Shown piece by piece: positions 45,867 to 56,094 of a stretch of DNA of 64,000 bases. A program made the position numbers and the translations under genes. Numbering within the stretch: the stretch's first letter is position 1; every line of letters starts with the position of its first letter. The stretch is from Alteromonas macleodii ATCC 27126 (GTDB lineage: Bacteria > Pseudomonadota > Gammaproteobacteria > Enterobacterales > Alteromonadaceae). Location: positions 682,001 through 746,000 of the forward strand of contig NC_018632.1 of assembly GCF_000172635.2 (NCBI RefSeq), given 5' to 3'. The notes beneath the pieces are model-generated. The model ran no database searches and was not told the origin of the DNA. It saw only the letters and a list, made by a program, of their open reading frames with translations.

Positions 45867-45883
45867 AACTGGTAATACCAGTT
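45867..45883. repeat. Perfect 17-bp palindrome
   Basis: AACTGGTAATACCAGTT is self-complementary around its central base. It lies 67 bp beyond the apaH stop, in the gap before the divergent-facing chemoreceptor promoter. It may be a protein-binding site for the chemoreceptor promoter or a weak terminator for the apaH operon. Confidence 0.45.
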
Positions 45884-45949
45884 GATGCGTAAAATTATAC
45901 ACGTAAATATGTGCGAATTGGATAATTGCGGAGCCAGTATACTCTGGTT

Positions 45950-46777
45950 TTAGGCAGAAACACTCACGAGCGAAGCGGAGTTCAGGTTTAGCAAAGTCAT
46001 GCTTTGCCCCCAAACATAGCCTGTATCTAAGCCGATAAATTGATGACTGTTCGTTTGGCCCGACAGAGCTGCCCAATGCCCAAATATCACTCGTTGATCG
46101 TCAGCGAGCTTTTTATTCTCTACTTCAAACCATGGTTTTAACGTGCTACTAGTGCTGTGGGATACTGCGCTGGGATGAGATTTGTTATCAAAATCGAGTG
46201 TGCCATCTGTATGAACAAAACGCATGCGCGTACACGCATTCACAATAAAACGCAGTCGCTCATCACCCTTAAGTTTATCTGACCAGTTGTTGGGTTTATT
46301 ACCATACATTTCTGAAAGAAAAGCAGCGTAATTGTCGGATTTTAGGATGTTACTAACTTCGTCACTAAGTGAAACGCACTCATCGATAGACCATTTAGGA
46401 TAGAGTCCAGCATGCACCATTACTGATTGCTCATCTAACTTCATTGCCAACGGGAACTGACGCAACCAGTCAATAAGTTCGGCCAAGTCTGAAGCATTAA
46501 GTAGAGGCTCTAATTTGTCGGATTTTTTTGCTTTGCGGATGCCGTTTACAACGGTAAGTAAGTGAAGGTCGTGGTTTCCTAAAACACTGCTAAACTGGCT
46601 GCCTAGAGACTTTAAAAAGCGCAATGTGCTCAAAGAATCTTCTCCTCGAGCAACTAAATCACCTACTGCGAGTAGCGTATCGTTTTCTTCGTCGAATTTT
46701 ACTTTATCTAACGCGCGACGAAGACCATCGTAACAGCCTTGTATATCACCAATGACGTACGTGTTACCTTGCGACAT
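45950..46777 (-). CDS. apaH: Symmetrical diadenosine tetraphosphatase ApaH
   Basis: The 275-residue metallophosphatase has the motifs GDIQGCYDGL, GDLVARGEDS and GNHDLHLL near its start and matches ApaH throughout. It hydrolyses Ap4A to two ADP and removes Ap4-caps from RNA. It is the last gene of the lptD-surA-pdxA-rsmA-apaG-apaH cluster, 7 bp after apaG, with the same order as in E. coli. Confidence 0.93.
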   Translation of the reverse strand: MSQGNTYVIGDIQGCYDGLRRALDKVKFDEENDTLLAVGDLVARGEDSLSTLRFLKSLGSQFSSVLGNHDLHLLTVVNGIRKAKKSDKLEPLLNASDLAELIDWLRQFPLAMKLDEQSVMVHAGLYPKWSIDECVSLSDEVSNILKSDNYAAFLSEMYGNKPNNWSDKLKGDERLRFIVNACTRMRFVHTDGTLDFDNKSHPSAVSHSTSSTLKPWFEVENKKLADDQRVIFGHWAALSGQTNSHQFIGLDTGYVWGQSMTLLNLNSASLVSVSA

Positions 46778-46784
46778 AGAAACC

Positions 46785-47159
46785 TTAATGAAGAATACTT
46801 GGAATGGCTAATCGGAAAACGTCGATAGGAACGCGAAAACGCTCGCCGCTCTCTAATTCCATTACATAGTAGCCTTCCATATTCCCAACCGGTGTGTCAA
46901 TGACAGCGCCACTGGTATAGTCAAAATGCTCGCCCGCTTTCATGATAGGTTGCTTGCCTACAACCCCATCACCTTCAACTTCTGATGTCTTGCCATTTGC
47001 ATCGGTAATTTTCCAGTAGCGACTGAGTAATTGCACCGTATGGTCGCTATTGTTCTCAATCGTAATGTGGTACGCGAAGGCAAATTGCTTTGAATCTGAC
47101 GGAAGGTGGTCGGGAAGGTGACGGGTTTTCACCCGCACCTTAATATCAAGTACATCCAT
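46785..47159 (-). CDS. apaG: ApaG (CorD) protein
   Basis: This 124-residue protein matches the ApaG family, a small fibronectin-type beta-sandwich of unclear biochemical role. Typical features are FAYHITIENNSDHTVQLLSRYW, EVEGDGVVGKQP and GNMEGYYVM. It lies between rsmA and apaH with 7-bp gaps on both sides, the conserved gammaproteobacterial arrangement. Confidence 0.94.
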   Translation of the reverse strand: MDVLDIKVRVKTRHLPDHLPSDSKQFAFAYHITIENNSDHTVQLLSRYWKITDANGKTSEVEGDGVVGKQPIMKAGEHFDYTSGAVIDTPVGNMEGYYVMELESGERFRVPIDVFRLAIPSILH

Positions 47160-47166
47160 AGAGAAC

Positions 47167-47994
47167 TTACTGCTCTTGTTGGTGCTCTTTTGCCGACACA
47201 GCGTTTGCTATTGTGGCAAAATCGTTAAGTGATAATACTTCTGCGCGAGAGGTAGGATCGATACCTAGCTCGCGGATCTCCTCTTCACTTAAACTGTCTT
47301 TCAGCGAGTTGCGAATGGTTTTTCGGCGCTGGTTGAACGCTTGTGCACAGACGCGCTCAAGCGTATTTACAGACTCAACGTCTACTGGCGGAGCCTGATG
47401 CGGCACTAGCTTCACTACTGCAGAATCAACCTTCGGGGGTGGCTTAAAGGCCCCCGGCGGAACATTGAGTACCGGAATGACGTGGCAGTAATACTGCGCC
47501 ATAACGGAAAGCCTGCCGTAATTCTTAGAACCTGGTCCTGCTGCCAAGCGGTTTACCACTTCTTTTTGAAGCATAAAATGCATATCTTCTATGCAGTGAG
47601 CATGATCAAAAAGGTGAAACATTAGTGGTGTCGAAATGTTGTAGGGCAAGTTACCAAATACGCGAAGCTTTTTGTCTTTGACTGGCATTTCTTTAGAAAG
47701 GGCGCCAAAGTCCATGGTCATTGCATCTTGTTCAATAACCGTTAGCTTATTGCCGTTAAATGGATGGTGTCTCAATCGCTTAGCAAGATCTCTGTCTAGC
47801 TCAATGACTGTGAGTGCATCTACTTCTTCACAAACAGGATCTGTTAATGCGCCTAAACCGGGTCCAATTTCTACCAGGTTTTGTTCATTTTTTGGCGCGA
47901 TGGCCGCAACAATCTTGCCTATCACGTAATCATCGTGAAGGAAGTTTTGTCCGAATCGCTTTCTGGCCGTATGGCCTAAGTGTGTTTTACTCAT
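47167..47994 (-). CDS. rsmA: 16S rRNA dimethyladenosine transferase RsmA (KsgA)
   Basis: RsmA dimethylates A1518 and A1519 of 16S rRNA (E. coli numbering) late in 30S assembly. The 275-residue protein has [11 protein letters not shown], the SAM-binding [10 protein letters not shown] and the catalytic [10 protein letters not shown]. Its ATG overlaps the pdxA stop in an ATGA arrangement, showing translational coupling. Loss of this enzyme gives kasugamycin resistance in E. coli. Confidence 0.95.
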   Translation of the reverse strand: MSKTHLGHTARKRFGQNFLHDDYVIGKIVAAIAPKNEQNLVEIGPGLGALTDPVCEEVDALTVIELDRDLAKRLRHHPFNGNKLTVIEQDAMTMDFGALSKEMPVKDKKLRVFGNLPYNISTPLMFHLFDHAHCIEDMHFMLQKEVVNRLAAGPGSKNYGRLSVMAQYYCHVIPVLNVPPGAFKPPPKVDSAVVKLVPHQAPPVDVESVNTLERVCAQAFNQRRKTIRNSLKDSLSEEEIRELGIDPTSRAEVLSLNDFATIANAVSAKEHQQEQ

Positions 47995-48977
47995 TGTTGA
48001 TGATGTGCAAGCTCGATGGCTTTTTCCAATGCTTTTCTGAAACTACCGGCGTCGGCTTCACCTGTTCCTGCTAAGTCTAATGCAGTACCGTGATCTACCG
48101 ATGTACGAACGAAAGGTAACCCTAGCGTGATATTCACTGAAGCCCCAAAACCCTTATATTTTAGCACGGGTAAGCCTTGATCGTGATACATAGCCAGCAC
48201 TACGTCAGCATTTTCCAGATATTTGGGTTGAAATATGGTGTCTGCAGGTAGAGGGCCTGTGATCTTTAAGCCTTCTTCTCTTAGTTCGTTAAGCGCCGGA
48301 ATGATGGTATGAATTTCTTCAGTGCCAATGTGACCATCTTCACCCGCGTGAGGGTTCAAGCCACACACATAAATGTGAGGTTCTTTAACGCCAAACTTCA
48401 ATTTAAGGTCGGTGTTGATGATATGAATGACCTTATGAAGACGCTCTCGGGTGATAGCTTTCGCTACATACTCAAGGGGAATATGCGTGGTGGCAAGCGC
48501 TACATTAAGACCTTCAGTTGCCAGAAGCATAACCACATCAATGGTATTGGACTGATACGCAAAAAACTCAGTATGACCGCTGAATGATACCCCTGCTTTG
48601 TTGATAATGCCTTTGTGTACGGGGCCGGTAACGACGGCGTCGAAGTCGCCATCCATATTTGCCTGACACGCCTGGCGCAGAGTTTCTACTACGTATAAAC
48701 CGTTTTCGCTATCAAGCTCGCCTGGCGTAACGTCAACGGATTTATCTATTTGCTTTATAAACAACGAACCCGCATCTTGAATTTGCGGGTTAGTGGCATC
48801 GTAATCGATTAGCGTTAATGGCAGCCCCAAGGCGCTTGCTCGTGCTTTGAGCATTTCGCCATCGGCAAACACGACAAGCTGAGCTTGCCATGTTTCCTGG
48901 GCCAGTTTTATGATCAAATCTGGCCCGATACCCGCCGGTTCTCCCGGCGTTATTGCTATTTTAATTGGTGTACTCAT
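47991..48977 (-). CDS. pdxA: 4-hydroxythreonine-4-phosphate dehydrogenase PdxA
   Basis: PdxA oxidises 4-phosphohydroxy-L-threonine in the DXP-dependent vitamin B6 pathway. The sequence has [13 protein letters not shown] at the start, a metal/substrate His in GPVHKG and [25 protein letters not shown], and [13 protein letters not shown]. The ATG at 48977 gives 328 residues, close to E. coli PdxA (329). A TTG at 49004 would add nine residues and overlap surA. pdxJ, which acts next in the pathway, is also in this window (59116-59853). Confidence 0.94.
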   Translation of the reverse strand: MSTPIKIAITPGEPAGIGPDLIIKLAQETWQAQLVVFADGEMLKARASALGLPLTLIDYDATNPQIQDAGSLFIKQIDKSVDVTPGELDSENGLYVVETLRQACQANMDGDFDAVVTGPVHKGIINKAGVSFSGHTEFFAYQSNTIDVVMLLATEGLNVALATTHIPLEYVAKAITRERLHKVIHIINTDLKLKFGVKEPHIYVCGLNPHAGEDGHIGTEEIHTIIPALNELREEGLKITGPLPADTIFQPKYLENADVVLAMYHDQGLPVLKYKGFGASVNITLGLPFVRTSVDHGTALDLAGTGEADAGSFRKALEKAIELAHHQQ

Positions 48978-48990
48978 GAATAACTTATTG

Positions 48991-50274
48991 TTACGAGTCG
49001 ACAACTTCTACGTAAGCGGCATCACGCATCTCACGTAACCAGTTCTCGGTTTCCTCTGAAAATTTACGGTTGAAGATAAGCTGGTAAGCTTTATCTTCTT
49101 TGCGCTTATCGGTAGCGTCATCAATACGACGTTCAATAAGCTGAATTAAATGCCAGCCGTGCACGGTACGAACAGGTTCACTAAATTCTCCAGGCTCAAG
49201 CTGTGCAAGTGCGTCTTTAAACTCAGGCACGTAATTATTTGGATCCGACCAGCCAAGCTCGCCACCGCGAAGGGCTGAACCAGGATCTTCTGAATGCTCT
49301 TTAGCTAGCTCTGCAAAATCAGCTTCACCATTTTTCACCTCTTCCTTGAAGCGGTTTAGCATGGCTTTAGCTTTGTCTTCGCTAAGAATGATTGACGGTT
49401 TAACAAGAATGTGGCGAGAGTTTACTTCTTCCACCGTGACTTTCTCGATACCGCGCGTATCTAATACTTTTAGGATATGAAAGCCTGCACCGCTTCGAAT
49501 AGGTCCAACAAGAGCATCTTTGTCTTTGTTTTGAATAGCTTCAGCAAAAAGCGTCGGCATGGCGTTAATGTTAAGCCAGCCCATGTCACCGCCTTCGAGC
49601 GCTTCGTTACCTGATGATGACGCAATGGCGATTTTAGCAAAATCAGAGCCTGACTCTAATAGTGAAATGACTTTGTCTGCACGCTCACGTGCTGATTGAA
49701 TATCTTCATCTGTAGGCTCTGGCGGGAAACCAATAAGAATGTGACCTAAGCGATATTCAGCTTGAGTAGCGCCTTGCTGTTCCATCAGGTCAATCAAGGT
49801 TTCAATTTCTTGAGGTGTAATATAAACACGGCGACGTACGTTAGCACGGCGAACTTCACCCATGATAACTTCTTCGCGAATGTCTTCGCGGTAATCATCG
49901 TATGCAATACCTTCTGCCGCTAATTGGGCACGAAGTTCTTCAATCGTTGCATTTTGATTCGCTGCAATGTTGCTAATGGTTTGCTCTAGCTGTGGATCGC
50001 TAATGCGAATACCCATACGCTCTGCCATTTGAAGCTGAAGGCTCTTAGTGATTAAACGCTCAATTGCCTGTGTACGAAGCGCACGATCTGACGGTAGCTG
50101 TTGATTATTAGCTTCTGCGTTGCGTTTAACGTCTTGTACAAGGGCATCAATTTCGCTTTCAAGCACAACACCTTGGTCAACAATTACGGCCACGCGGTCA
50201 AGCATGACCTCTTGCGCAACACTGTTAAACGAGAGTAGGGCACCTAACATCAATGCACGGATAATGAACTTCAT
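48991..50274 (-). CDS. surA: Periplasmic chaperone/peptidyl-prolyl isomerase SurA
   Basis: SurA escorts outer-membrane proteins, including LptD, through the periplasm. From the ATG at 50274 the protein has 427 residues (E. coli 428) with a signal peptide ([15 protein letters not shown]), a helical N-terminal chaperone domain ([19 protein letters not shown]) and two parvulin domains ([12 protein letters not shown]..., [11 protein letters not shown]...). An in-frame upstream codon at 50304 lacks a ribosome site. It follows lptD by 58 bp and precedes pdxA by 13 bp. Confidence 0.95.
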   Translation of the reverse strand: MKFIIRALMLGALLSFNSVAQEVMLDRVAVIVDQGVVLESEIDALVQDVKRNAEANNQQLPSDRALRTQAIERLITKSLQLQMAERMGIRISDPQLEQTISNIAANQNATIEELRAQLAAEGIAYDDYREDIREEVIMGEVRRANVRRRVYITPQEIETLIDLMEQQGATQAEYRLGHILIGFPPEPTDEDIQSARERADKVISLLESGSDFAKIAIASSSGNEALEGGDMGWLNINAMPTLFAEAIQNKDKDALVGPIRSGAGFHILKVLDTRGIEKVTVEEVNSRHILVKPSIILSEDKAKAMLNRFKEEVKNGEADFAELAKEHSEDPGSALRGGELGWSDPNNYVPEFKDALAQLEPGEFSEPVRTVHGWHLIQLIERRIDDATDKRKEDKAYQLIFNRKFSEETENWLREMRDAAYVEVVDS

Positions 50275-50332
50275 ACACACTCTTTTATTATTGGTTGATT
50301 GCATTTAAGCGCTGTAAGCGCTCAACTGCGGG

Positions 50333-52585
50333 TTAATTTAAACTATAAGGCTGACGATAGCCAAACATACCGTCTTGAAGCATGCTTCTTTGGGTACCAG
50401 ATGACCCGATGCCTTTGAAAATAAATTGTAGCGATATTCCAGAATCAAAATCGTCTGTTGTCTGTTCGCCGCTAGCATTGTAACGGTTGTTCAGACTGCG
50501 CTGCGCAACTAATCGCACCGCCCAACAGCATGATTCATACTGGATACCTGCATAGGTTTCTACACTTCTATTGCGTTCAAGATCTCGGTAAGTACGGCCA
50601 ACCCACTGCCAATTTTCAGAAATAGGCCAGCTTGCCGAAATACCAATTTGATCTATGGTTTCACCACTGAGATCGCGAACATAGCGATGACTTAATTGAA
50701 TAAAGCGCGAATCATCTTTGCGGTATTCAATACCCACGCTGCTTAAGTCAACTTTGTCTGTGTCAGTGGTCACTTGCACATCAGAATGGAAGAACCAGTT
50801 TTTATTAAAGCGCCAATCCACTTCAGCGGCGAGCGCTGAACGATCTTGATTCTTGGTTGCCGCAATGACTTTGTTATCTTCAAGGTAGAATATCTGACCC
50901 ACACTAAGAACAAATTGTTCCCGATTGTTTTTATCCAACATGCGTGTGGTCGCGCCAAGGGTGATTTGGTTGTTATCGCTTATCCTATCAAGGCCAGTAA
51001 ATTCCTGACCTCTAAACAATCCTTCAACGTCGGTTAACAGCGGCGTTGAGTCATAGAATCCAATCGCAGTTTGGTCTTCATACGATGTATAAAGATATTG
51101 AATCTTTGGCTCTAAAGTCATCGACATATCGTCGCTGAACCACGATTTATCCCTTTCAAAATATAATGCGCCATAAAGGCGAGCTTGTCCTAATGTGCGT
51201 TCAACATCTTCTTTTAAGTCAGTTCCTTCAACATTGTCTTGTTGATAAACCGTTTGAAAAAGCGTGGTTTCTGCGACAAGTTCACCCCATGCTGCGCGAA
51301 GCGGCACCGCTAAAGTAGGTGCAACGTGAAAACGAGTCGCCGTTGGAGCGGTATCGAGAGTATTGTCAAAGTGTGCGACTTCTGAGTCTAGGTTGAACTC
51401 TAGATATTCACCTAACGCTTTGTTGTAGTTGATTTTGATCTCAGGTACGGCGCGATAGCTATCTGCAGTATTACCCAGTACTTCAAAATCTTTTATCTGC
51501 ATATTTACGGATAGATTTTGCGAGTAGTAACTTAATCCAATGCTACGATATAGGTGGGTGTCAGCGCGACTATAATAATCTGAACCAAGATCAACTAAAT
51601 AGTTGTCGTCACTTAATCCGTTGAAATCAACGTTTAGTAGCCAGTTGTCAGCTATAAGCCCTTGATGCTCCAAGCGATAAAAATATCGGTCAGGGTTCCC
51701 ACTAATATCTGAGTCGCTCGGCAAGTACTCCACGTATGCTTTGCCTTGGCTACGCTCCGTTAGATAGCGGAACTCAGTATTCAGCTGAAGACCGCGAAGG
51801 GTCATCAATCGCGGTGAGATAGTCATGTCATAGTTGGGGGCAATATTCCAGTAAAAGGGCTGCGTATAGTCGACGCCCGTTCTGCTTGAACTGGTTAACT
51901 CTGGAAACAATAAGCCCGTTTGGCGCTCGTTGCTAACAGGGAACGCAAAATACGGTAAATAAAACACTGGAACATCGGCAATGTAGAAGCGTGTGTGTTT
52001 GGCTTGGCCCCATACGGTCCCTTTTTCCAAACTAATTTCACTGGCGCGTATTAGCCAGTCTTCATCGCCTTCAGGACACGTAGTGAAGCTAACTTCTTTG
52101 AGCACAATTCCCGTGTCTGTATCTAATACAATATCTTTTGCGGCTCCCTGACCCACAAAACCCGTCAGCTGATAGCGGGTATTTTGCATTTCTAAGCGCT
52201 CTTCTTCAGAGCGAAGGGTCACAGCATCGCTTTCTACTTTTAACTGCGAGTCTTGATACGTTACGTCGCCTTTCGCAATAAGGTCTCTGCCACTTCCGTT
52301 AATTTGTGCTTGAGATGCACTAATTACCGCAGTATCTGACGTGATATCAACATTACCAGAAAACAGCGCTACGGTATCTTGGATAATTTCAGTACGGTTA
52401 GCTTCAACCTTAACGTGGCCTTTGGGCATTAATGCCTGGCTACTGAAAGTAACAGGTTCGACTGAGCAGAATGCAAGAGGGACTGCATCTGACGTTGGTT
52501 TAGAATTTGAAGCTGTCGTTTCCTGTGCAAACGCGACTGTAGGCAAAAGAGTCGCGGAAACAAGCATGGCGCAGGTGTTTTTCAT
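50333..52585 (-). CDS. lptD: LPS-assembly outer-membrane protein LptD
   Basis: LptD is the 26-stranded barrel that inserts lipopolysaccharide into the outer leaflet with LptE. The 750-residue protein has a signal peptide (cut near AFA-QET), an OstA-like beta-jellyroll (about 50-200, VKVEANRTEIIQDTVALFSG), the conserved DIVLDTDTG and PVFYLPYFAFPVS segments, and a barrel. The cysteines at AFCSVE, TTCPEG and ESCCWAV are the candidates for the inter-domain disulfides that DsbC (also in this window) is known to help form in E. coli. It begins the six-gene cluster. Confidence 0.95.
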   Translation of the reverse strand: MKNTCAMLVSATLLPTVAFAQETTASNSKPTSDAVPLAFCSVEPVTFSSQALMPKGHVKVEANRTEIIQDTVALFSGNVDITSDTAVISASQAQINGSGRDLIAKGDVTYQDSQLKVESDAVTLRSEEERLEMQNTRYQLTGFVGQGAAKDIVLDTDTGIVLKEVSFTTCPEGDEDWLIRASEISLEKGTVWGQAKHTRFYIADVPVFYLPYFAFPVSNERQTGLLFPELTSSSRTGVDYTQPFYWNIAPNYDMTISPRLMTLRGLQLNTEFRYLTERSQGKAYVEYLPSDSDISGNPDRYFYRLEHQGLIADNWLLNVDFNGLSDDNYLVDLGSDYYSRADTHLYRSIGLSYYSQNLSVNMQIKDFEVLGNTADSYRAVPEIKINYNKALGEYLEFNLDSEVAHFDNTLDTAPTATRFHVAPTLAVPLRAAWGELVAETTLFQTVYQQDNVEGTDLKEDVERTLGQARLYGALYFERDKSWFSDDMSMTLEPKIQYLYTSYEDQTAIGFYDSTPLLTDVEGLFRGQEFTGLDRISDNNQITLGATTRMLDKNNREQFVLSVGQIFYLEDNKVIAATKNQDRSALAAEVDWRFNKNWFFHSDVQVTTDTDKVDLSSVGIEYRKDDSRFIQLSHRYVRDLSGETIDQIGISASWPISENWQWVGRTYRDLERNRSVETYAGIQYESCCWAVRLVAQRSLNNRYNASGEQTTDDFDSGISLQFIFKGIGSSGTQRSMLQDGMFGYRQPYSLN

Positions 52586-52992
52586 GCGTTAATGGGCGGC
52601 CTGTTTTGTTGTATGTTGCTTTTAAACCCAAGTAAGACGACGTCCGTCTCGGTTAGTTCGACATAACGTTTAAAAAAACAGTGATAATGCACATTACTTC
52701 TTGGCAAAGAGTTAATGTAGCTTTCACTCGCTATTACTATTTATATAAGCGCTCAATTCTAAGCACTTCTGTCGTAATTACCAACCATTCAGACAAAAAA
52801 ATGCACTTTTATATGCACAACACATCAAAGACGGAGGCAATTAGTGGCAGTAAGCTTGATTTCAAGCTGCACAAGCCCTAGTTAATTAACTTATGTATTT
52901 GATATGATGATTGGTATAACGCGCTCTGCACGGCGTGATTTCACTACAGTAACATCAACTTTCTAAACAGTGCACCAACGGAGTATGACGCG
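52586..52992. other. Divergent promoter region between lptD and djlA
   Basis: This 407-bp gap separates the two divergent units, as in E. coli. A possible -10 for djlA is TATGAT at 52903-52908, and CGGAG just before 52993 is the djlA ribosome site. A 66-codon open frame at 52681-52881 has no recognisable family and no ribosome site. I could not identify a sigma-E promoter for lptD with confidence. Confidence 0.4.
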
Positions 52993-53853
52993 ATGTCAAT
53001 TTGGGGAAAAATCCTCGGCGCCTTGTTCGGCTTTATGTTTCTTAAAATACCTGGGGCGATCTTAGGGCTGTTAGTCGGGCACTTTTTTGATAAAGCCTAT
53101 CGCCAAGACTTCAATCAGCTAGGTGGCTTTGGGCGCTTTTTTACCGATCAGGACAATCTGAAGCAGCAAGCTATTTTCTTTCATAGTTTGTTTAGTGCGT
53201 TAGGCCATCTTGCTAAGTCTGACGGCAAAGTAACGGACAGAGAAATTCAAATCGCCACAGCATTAATGGACGAGATGCGTTTAACTGGAGATGCCCGTCG
53301 TGAAGCTCAGGATGCATTTAGAGAAGGCAAAGCACGAGACTTTCCTTTAGTCGATACGTTGAAAGGTTTTTACGACGCCAGCCACGGTAGACGGGATATT
53401 CTTCAAGTATTCTTAGAGATCCTTATTCAAGCCGCTTTCGCCGACGGTCAGCTTTCACAGGAAGAATACAACGTACTTGAAAAAGTAGCGAAGCCACTAG
53501 GCTTTAGGCGTCGTGATTTAGATTATCTAATTTCAATGTATGAAGCTGAAATACGCTTTAGGCAGCGGTCTAACTCTGGCTCAGGACAACGCACTCATTC
53601 AGGTCAACGTCAGCACAGCCAATCAGCCTATTCAGAACAGCAAAGTTTAGATGATGCCTATCATATATTGGGTGTGGCGGCATCTGACGATGAAAAGACA
53701 ATAAAGCGTGCCTACAGGAAGCGCATGTCTGAGCATCACCCCGATAAGCTGGTGTCTAAAGGGCTACCTGAACAGGCAATGGAAATTGCGAAAAAGAAAG
53801 CGCAAGATATTCAATCAGCCTACGAGCTGATTAAGCAAAAGCGTGGCTTTTAG
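52993..53853 (+). CDS. djlA: Co-chaperone DjlA
   Basis: DjlA is a type III membrane DnaJ homologue. The 286-residue protein has an N-terminal membrane segment with glycines (LGALFGFMFLKIPGAILGLLVG), a TerB-like central domain (ALGHLAKSDGKVTDREI, AAFADGQLSQEEYNVL), a polar Ser/Gln/His linker, and a C-terminal J-domain with the essential HPD in EHHPDKL. It stimulates DnaK at the membrane. Its TAG is immediately followed by the ATG of xerD. Confidence 0.94.
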   Translation: MSIWGKILGALFGFMFLKIPGAILGLLVGHFFDKAYRQDFNQLGGFGRFFTDQDNLKQQAIFFHSLFSALGHLAKSDGKVTDREIQIATALMDEMRLTGDARREAQDAFREGKARDFPLVDTLKGFYDASHGRRDILQVFLEILIQAAFADGQLSQEEYNVLEKVAKPLGFRRRDLDYLISMYEAEIRFRQRSNSGSGQRTHSGQRQHSQSAYSEQQSLDDAYHILGVAASDDEKTIKRAYRKRMSEHHPDKLVSKGLPEQAMEIAKKKAQDIQSAYELIKQKRGF

Positions 53854-54779
53854 ATGGCAAAAACTCAACGTGAGTTAACTTATGTGCCGGCAGCGAGTCA
53901 GGCGCATATCGATGGTTTTATCGAGATGCTTTGGCTTGAGAAAGGACTGTCCGATCATACTCAGCAGAGCTATCGCACCGACCTTACTAAGCTTGCTATC
54001 TTTAGCAACAATCAAGGCGTAAAAGATATCGCTGTGCTGACCACTGAGCAGCTTCAGGACTATTTAGCCTATCGTCACGACAAGGGGCTGTCCACACGCA
54101 GCACCCAACGTGCGCTTAGCGCTATCCGGGCGTTTTTCGTATTCCTAATTAGTAAGCAGGTTCGCGTTGATAGCCCAGTTTCCGCGCTGTCTAATCCGAA
54201 AACACCCAAAGCTTTGCCTTCTTCACTCAGTGAGCAACAAGTTGAAGATTTGCTAAATGCCCCCCTTACCGACGACCCTATTGAATGTCGGGACAAGAGC
54301 ATGCTTGAAGTGCTTTACGCAACCGGCCTTCGTGTAAGTGAACTTATTGGGTTAACAATGGATCAAATAAGCCTTCAGCAAGGCGTAGTTAGGGTTGTGG
54401 GTAAAGGGAAAAAGAGCGCTTAGTGCCCCTTGGTGAAGATGCAATAGAATGGCTGCTGACCTATATTAAAACAGCAAGACCGATACTCGCCAGTAAGGCT
54501 TCTGATGTGGTATTTCTAAGCAAGCGTGGACAGAAAATGACGCGCCAAACATTTTGGCATCGCATTAAATACTATGCGGTGAAAGCGGGAATTGAGCAGC
54601 ACCTTTCTCCCCACACGTTGCGTCATGCCTTTGCGACACACCTTTTGAATCACGGTGCTGATTTACGTGTTGTACAAATGCTGTTGGGGCACAGCGATTT
54701 GTCAACGACTCAAATATACACCCATGTAGCGACAGAGCGACTTCAAACTTTAATCCACAGTCATCACCCACGTGGCTAA
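53854..54779 (+). pseudogene. xerD: Tyrosine recombinase XerD, frameshifted
   Basis: XerD with XerC resolves chromosome dimers at dif. The first frame (189 codons) holds the core-binding domain and the first catalytic arginine R160 (ATGLRVSELIGL). It then reads GKGKKSA and stops at 54421. The -1 frame continues ERLVPLGEDAIEWLL and holds the HTLRHAF, LGHSDLSTTQIYTHV boxes with the catalytic His, Arg and Tyr. Six instead of five A at 54409-54413 would restore a 308-residue protein matching E. coli XerD end to end. A GTG at 54423 could start the second fragment. A lesion or sequence error is most likely; -1 slippage on AAA-AAG is possible. Confidence 0.9.
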
Positions 54780-55128
54780 ATATACAAATAAAGAATGCTA
54801 TAAATTGGGGGCTGTGTACGACGAGGCTCAGTGACGACGTATATAAAATAAAAAGGTCTATGATAGGATACGAGCCATGCAAAACGTTTAGAAAATACAT
54901 TTTCCGTTAGTGCTTTAACGCGGCTGAATTTAAATGTTGACGTTAAATGTACTGAGGTTAAAAGAAAATTAGCGTTTAACGTGCAATTTTTTGCTAAGTT
55001 TTACGGTCTGAACGTTATGAATGTAAAAATTTTTAGCAATTGCTTTAAATGGAAGGTACCGATTCAAGCAGTTGCATGTTAAGCCAATAAGTACAAGAGA
55101 ACTTAAATGGCAAAATGGAGAGTATTTA
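54780..55128 (+). other. Intergenic region before dsbC
   Basis: This 349-bp AT-rich gap has no gene I can support. A frame from 55072 extends dsbC upstream but gives a polar leader in front of the signal peptide. I saw no clear promoter or terminator for xerD here. Confidence 0.4.
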
Positions 55129-55851
55129 GTGAAAGCAGTAAAGAAAGTATTGTTAGCCAGTGTAGTTGCGGCAGGTTCTCTATTAGGGCTTAGTGCGCAA
55201 GCGGCTGATGAAGCGGCTATCCGTGATAAATTAACCTCAATGCTAGGGTTAGATGTAGAAACTATTGCTGACTCTCCAGTATCAGGGCTGGTTCAGGTAT
55301 CAACAAACCGCGGTTTATTTTACGTAAGTGAAAACGGGCAGTATCTGCTTCAGGCTCGTGTTTTTAACATTGATGAAGAGATGCGTAACGAAACAGAGCT
55401 GGCACTTTCTGGGCTGCGCAAAGAAGGCGTAAAAGAGATGGAATCATCGTCTATTACGTTTAAGGCCAAAAACGAAAAGCATGAAATAAGCGTATTTACT
55501 GATATTACGTGTGGCTATTGCCGTAAATTTCACAACGAGATTGATGAACTCAACGATGCGGGCATCACCGTACACTACCTTGCGTTTCCACGTTCTGGGT
55601 TAAACAGTGAAAACTACAACGATATGGTGTCGGTGTGGTGTGCGAAAGACCCGCAAAAAGCGTTAACTAAAGCTAAAGCGGGTAACGACGTAGCTAGCGC
55701 AAGCTGTAAAAATAAAGTGGCAGAGCAGTACATGTTGGGTCAAAAATTAGGCGTGAATGGCACGCCAAATATCGTACTGCCAGACGGTTCATTGATTCCT
55801 GGTTATCAGCCAGCTGCGTTGCTTGCTAAAGCATTGGAGGAAGCTGAATAG
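55129..55851 (+). CDS. dsbC: Periplasmic disulfide isomerase DsbC
   Basis: From the GTG at 55129 (TGGAGA eight bases upstream) the product has 240 residues: a signal peptide (VLLASVVAAGSLLGLSAQA), an N-terminal dimerisation domain and a thioredoxin domain with the active site CGYC (about residues 128-131) and the cis-Pro in NGTPNIV. A second cysteine pair (VWCAK, ASCKN) is also typical. It shuffles wrong disulfides in the periplasm. The order xerD-dsbC-recJ matches E. coli. Confidence 0.94.
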   Translation: MKAVKKVLLASVVAAGSLLGLSAQAADEAAIRDKLTSMLGLDVETIADSPVSGLVQVSTNRGLFYVSENGQYLLQARVFNIDEEMRNETELALSGLRKEGVKEMESSSITFKAKNEKHEISVFTDITCGYCRKFHNEIDELNDAGITVHYLAFPRSGLNSENYNDMVSVWCAKDPQKALTKAKAGNDVASASCKNKVAEQYMLGQKLGVNGTPNIVLPDGSLIPGYQPAALLAKALEEAE

Positions 55852-55880
55852 CCATTCAGTCCTTAACCTTAAATATGATA

Positions 55881-55907
55881 AAAACGCACGCTTTGTGCGT
55901 TTTTTTG
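55881..55907 (+). terminator. Rho-independent terminator after dsbC
   Basis: The stem AAAACGCAC / GTGCGTTTT is followed by a T tract. recJ begins 190 bp later. Confidence 0.85.
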
Positions 55908-56094
55908 TTTTCTGCGGTATGATTCGTCCTCATATTTTCTAGCGTTTTTTCGTACAGTTTTGCTTTGCAGTTCACTCGGGCGTTTACTTGGAATCTGCAC
56001 TAATTATCAAGTGTCCCGACTCCAGTCTTTTTATTTAAAGCCTATTTGAACTGGCATCGACAACTGCATTTACAGTATTGGTTAGTGGTATTTC

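Noticed and set aside
52681..52881. 66-codon open frame between lptD and djlA
   Set aside because: No ribosome site, no recognisable family and AT-rich intergenic composition; more likely part of the divergent promoter region.
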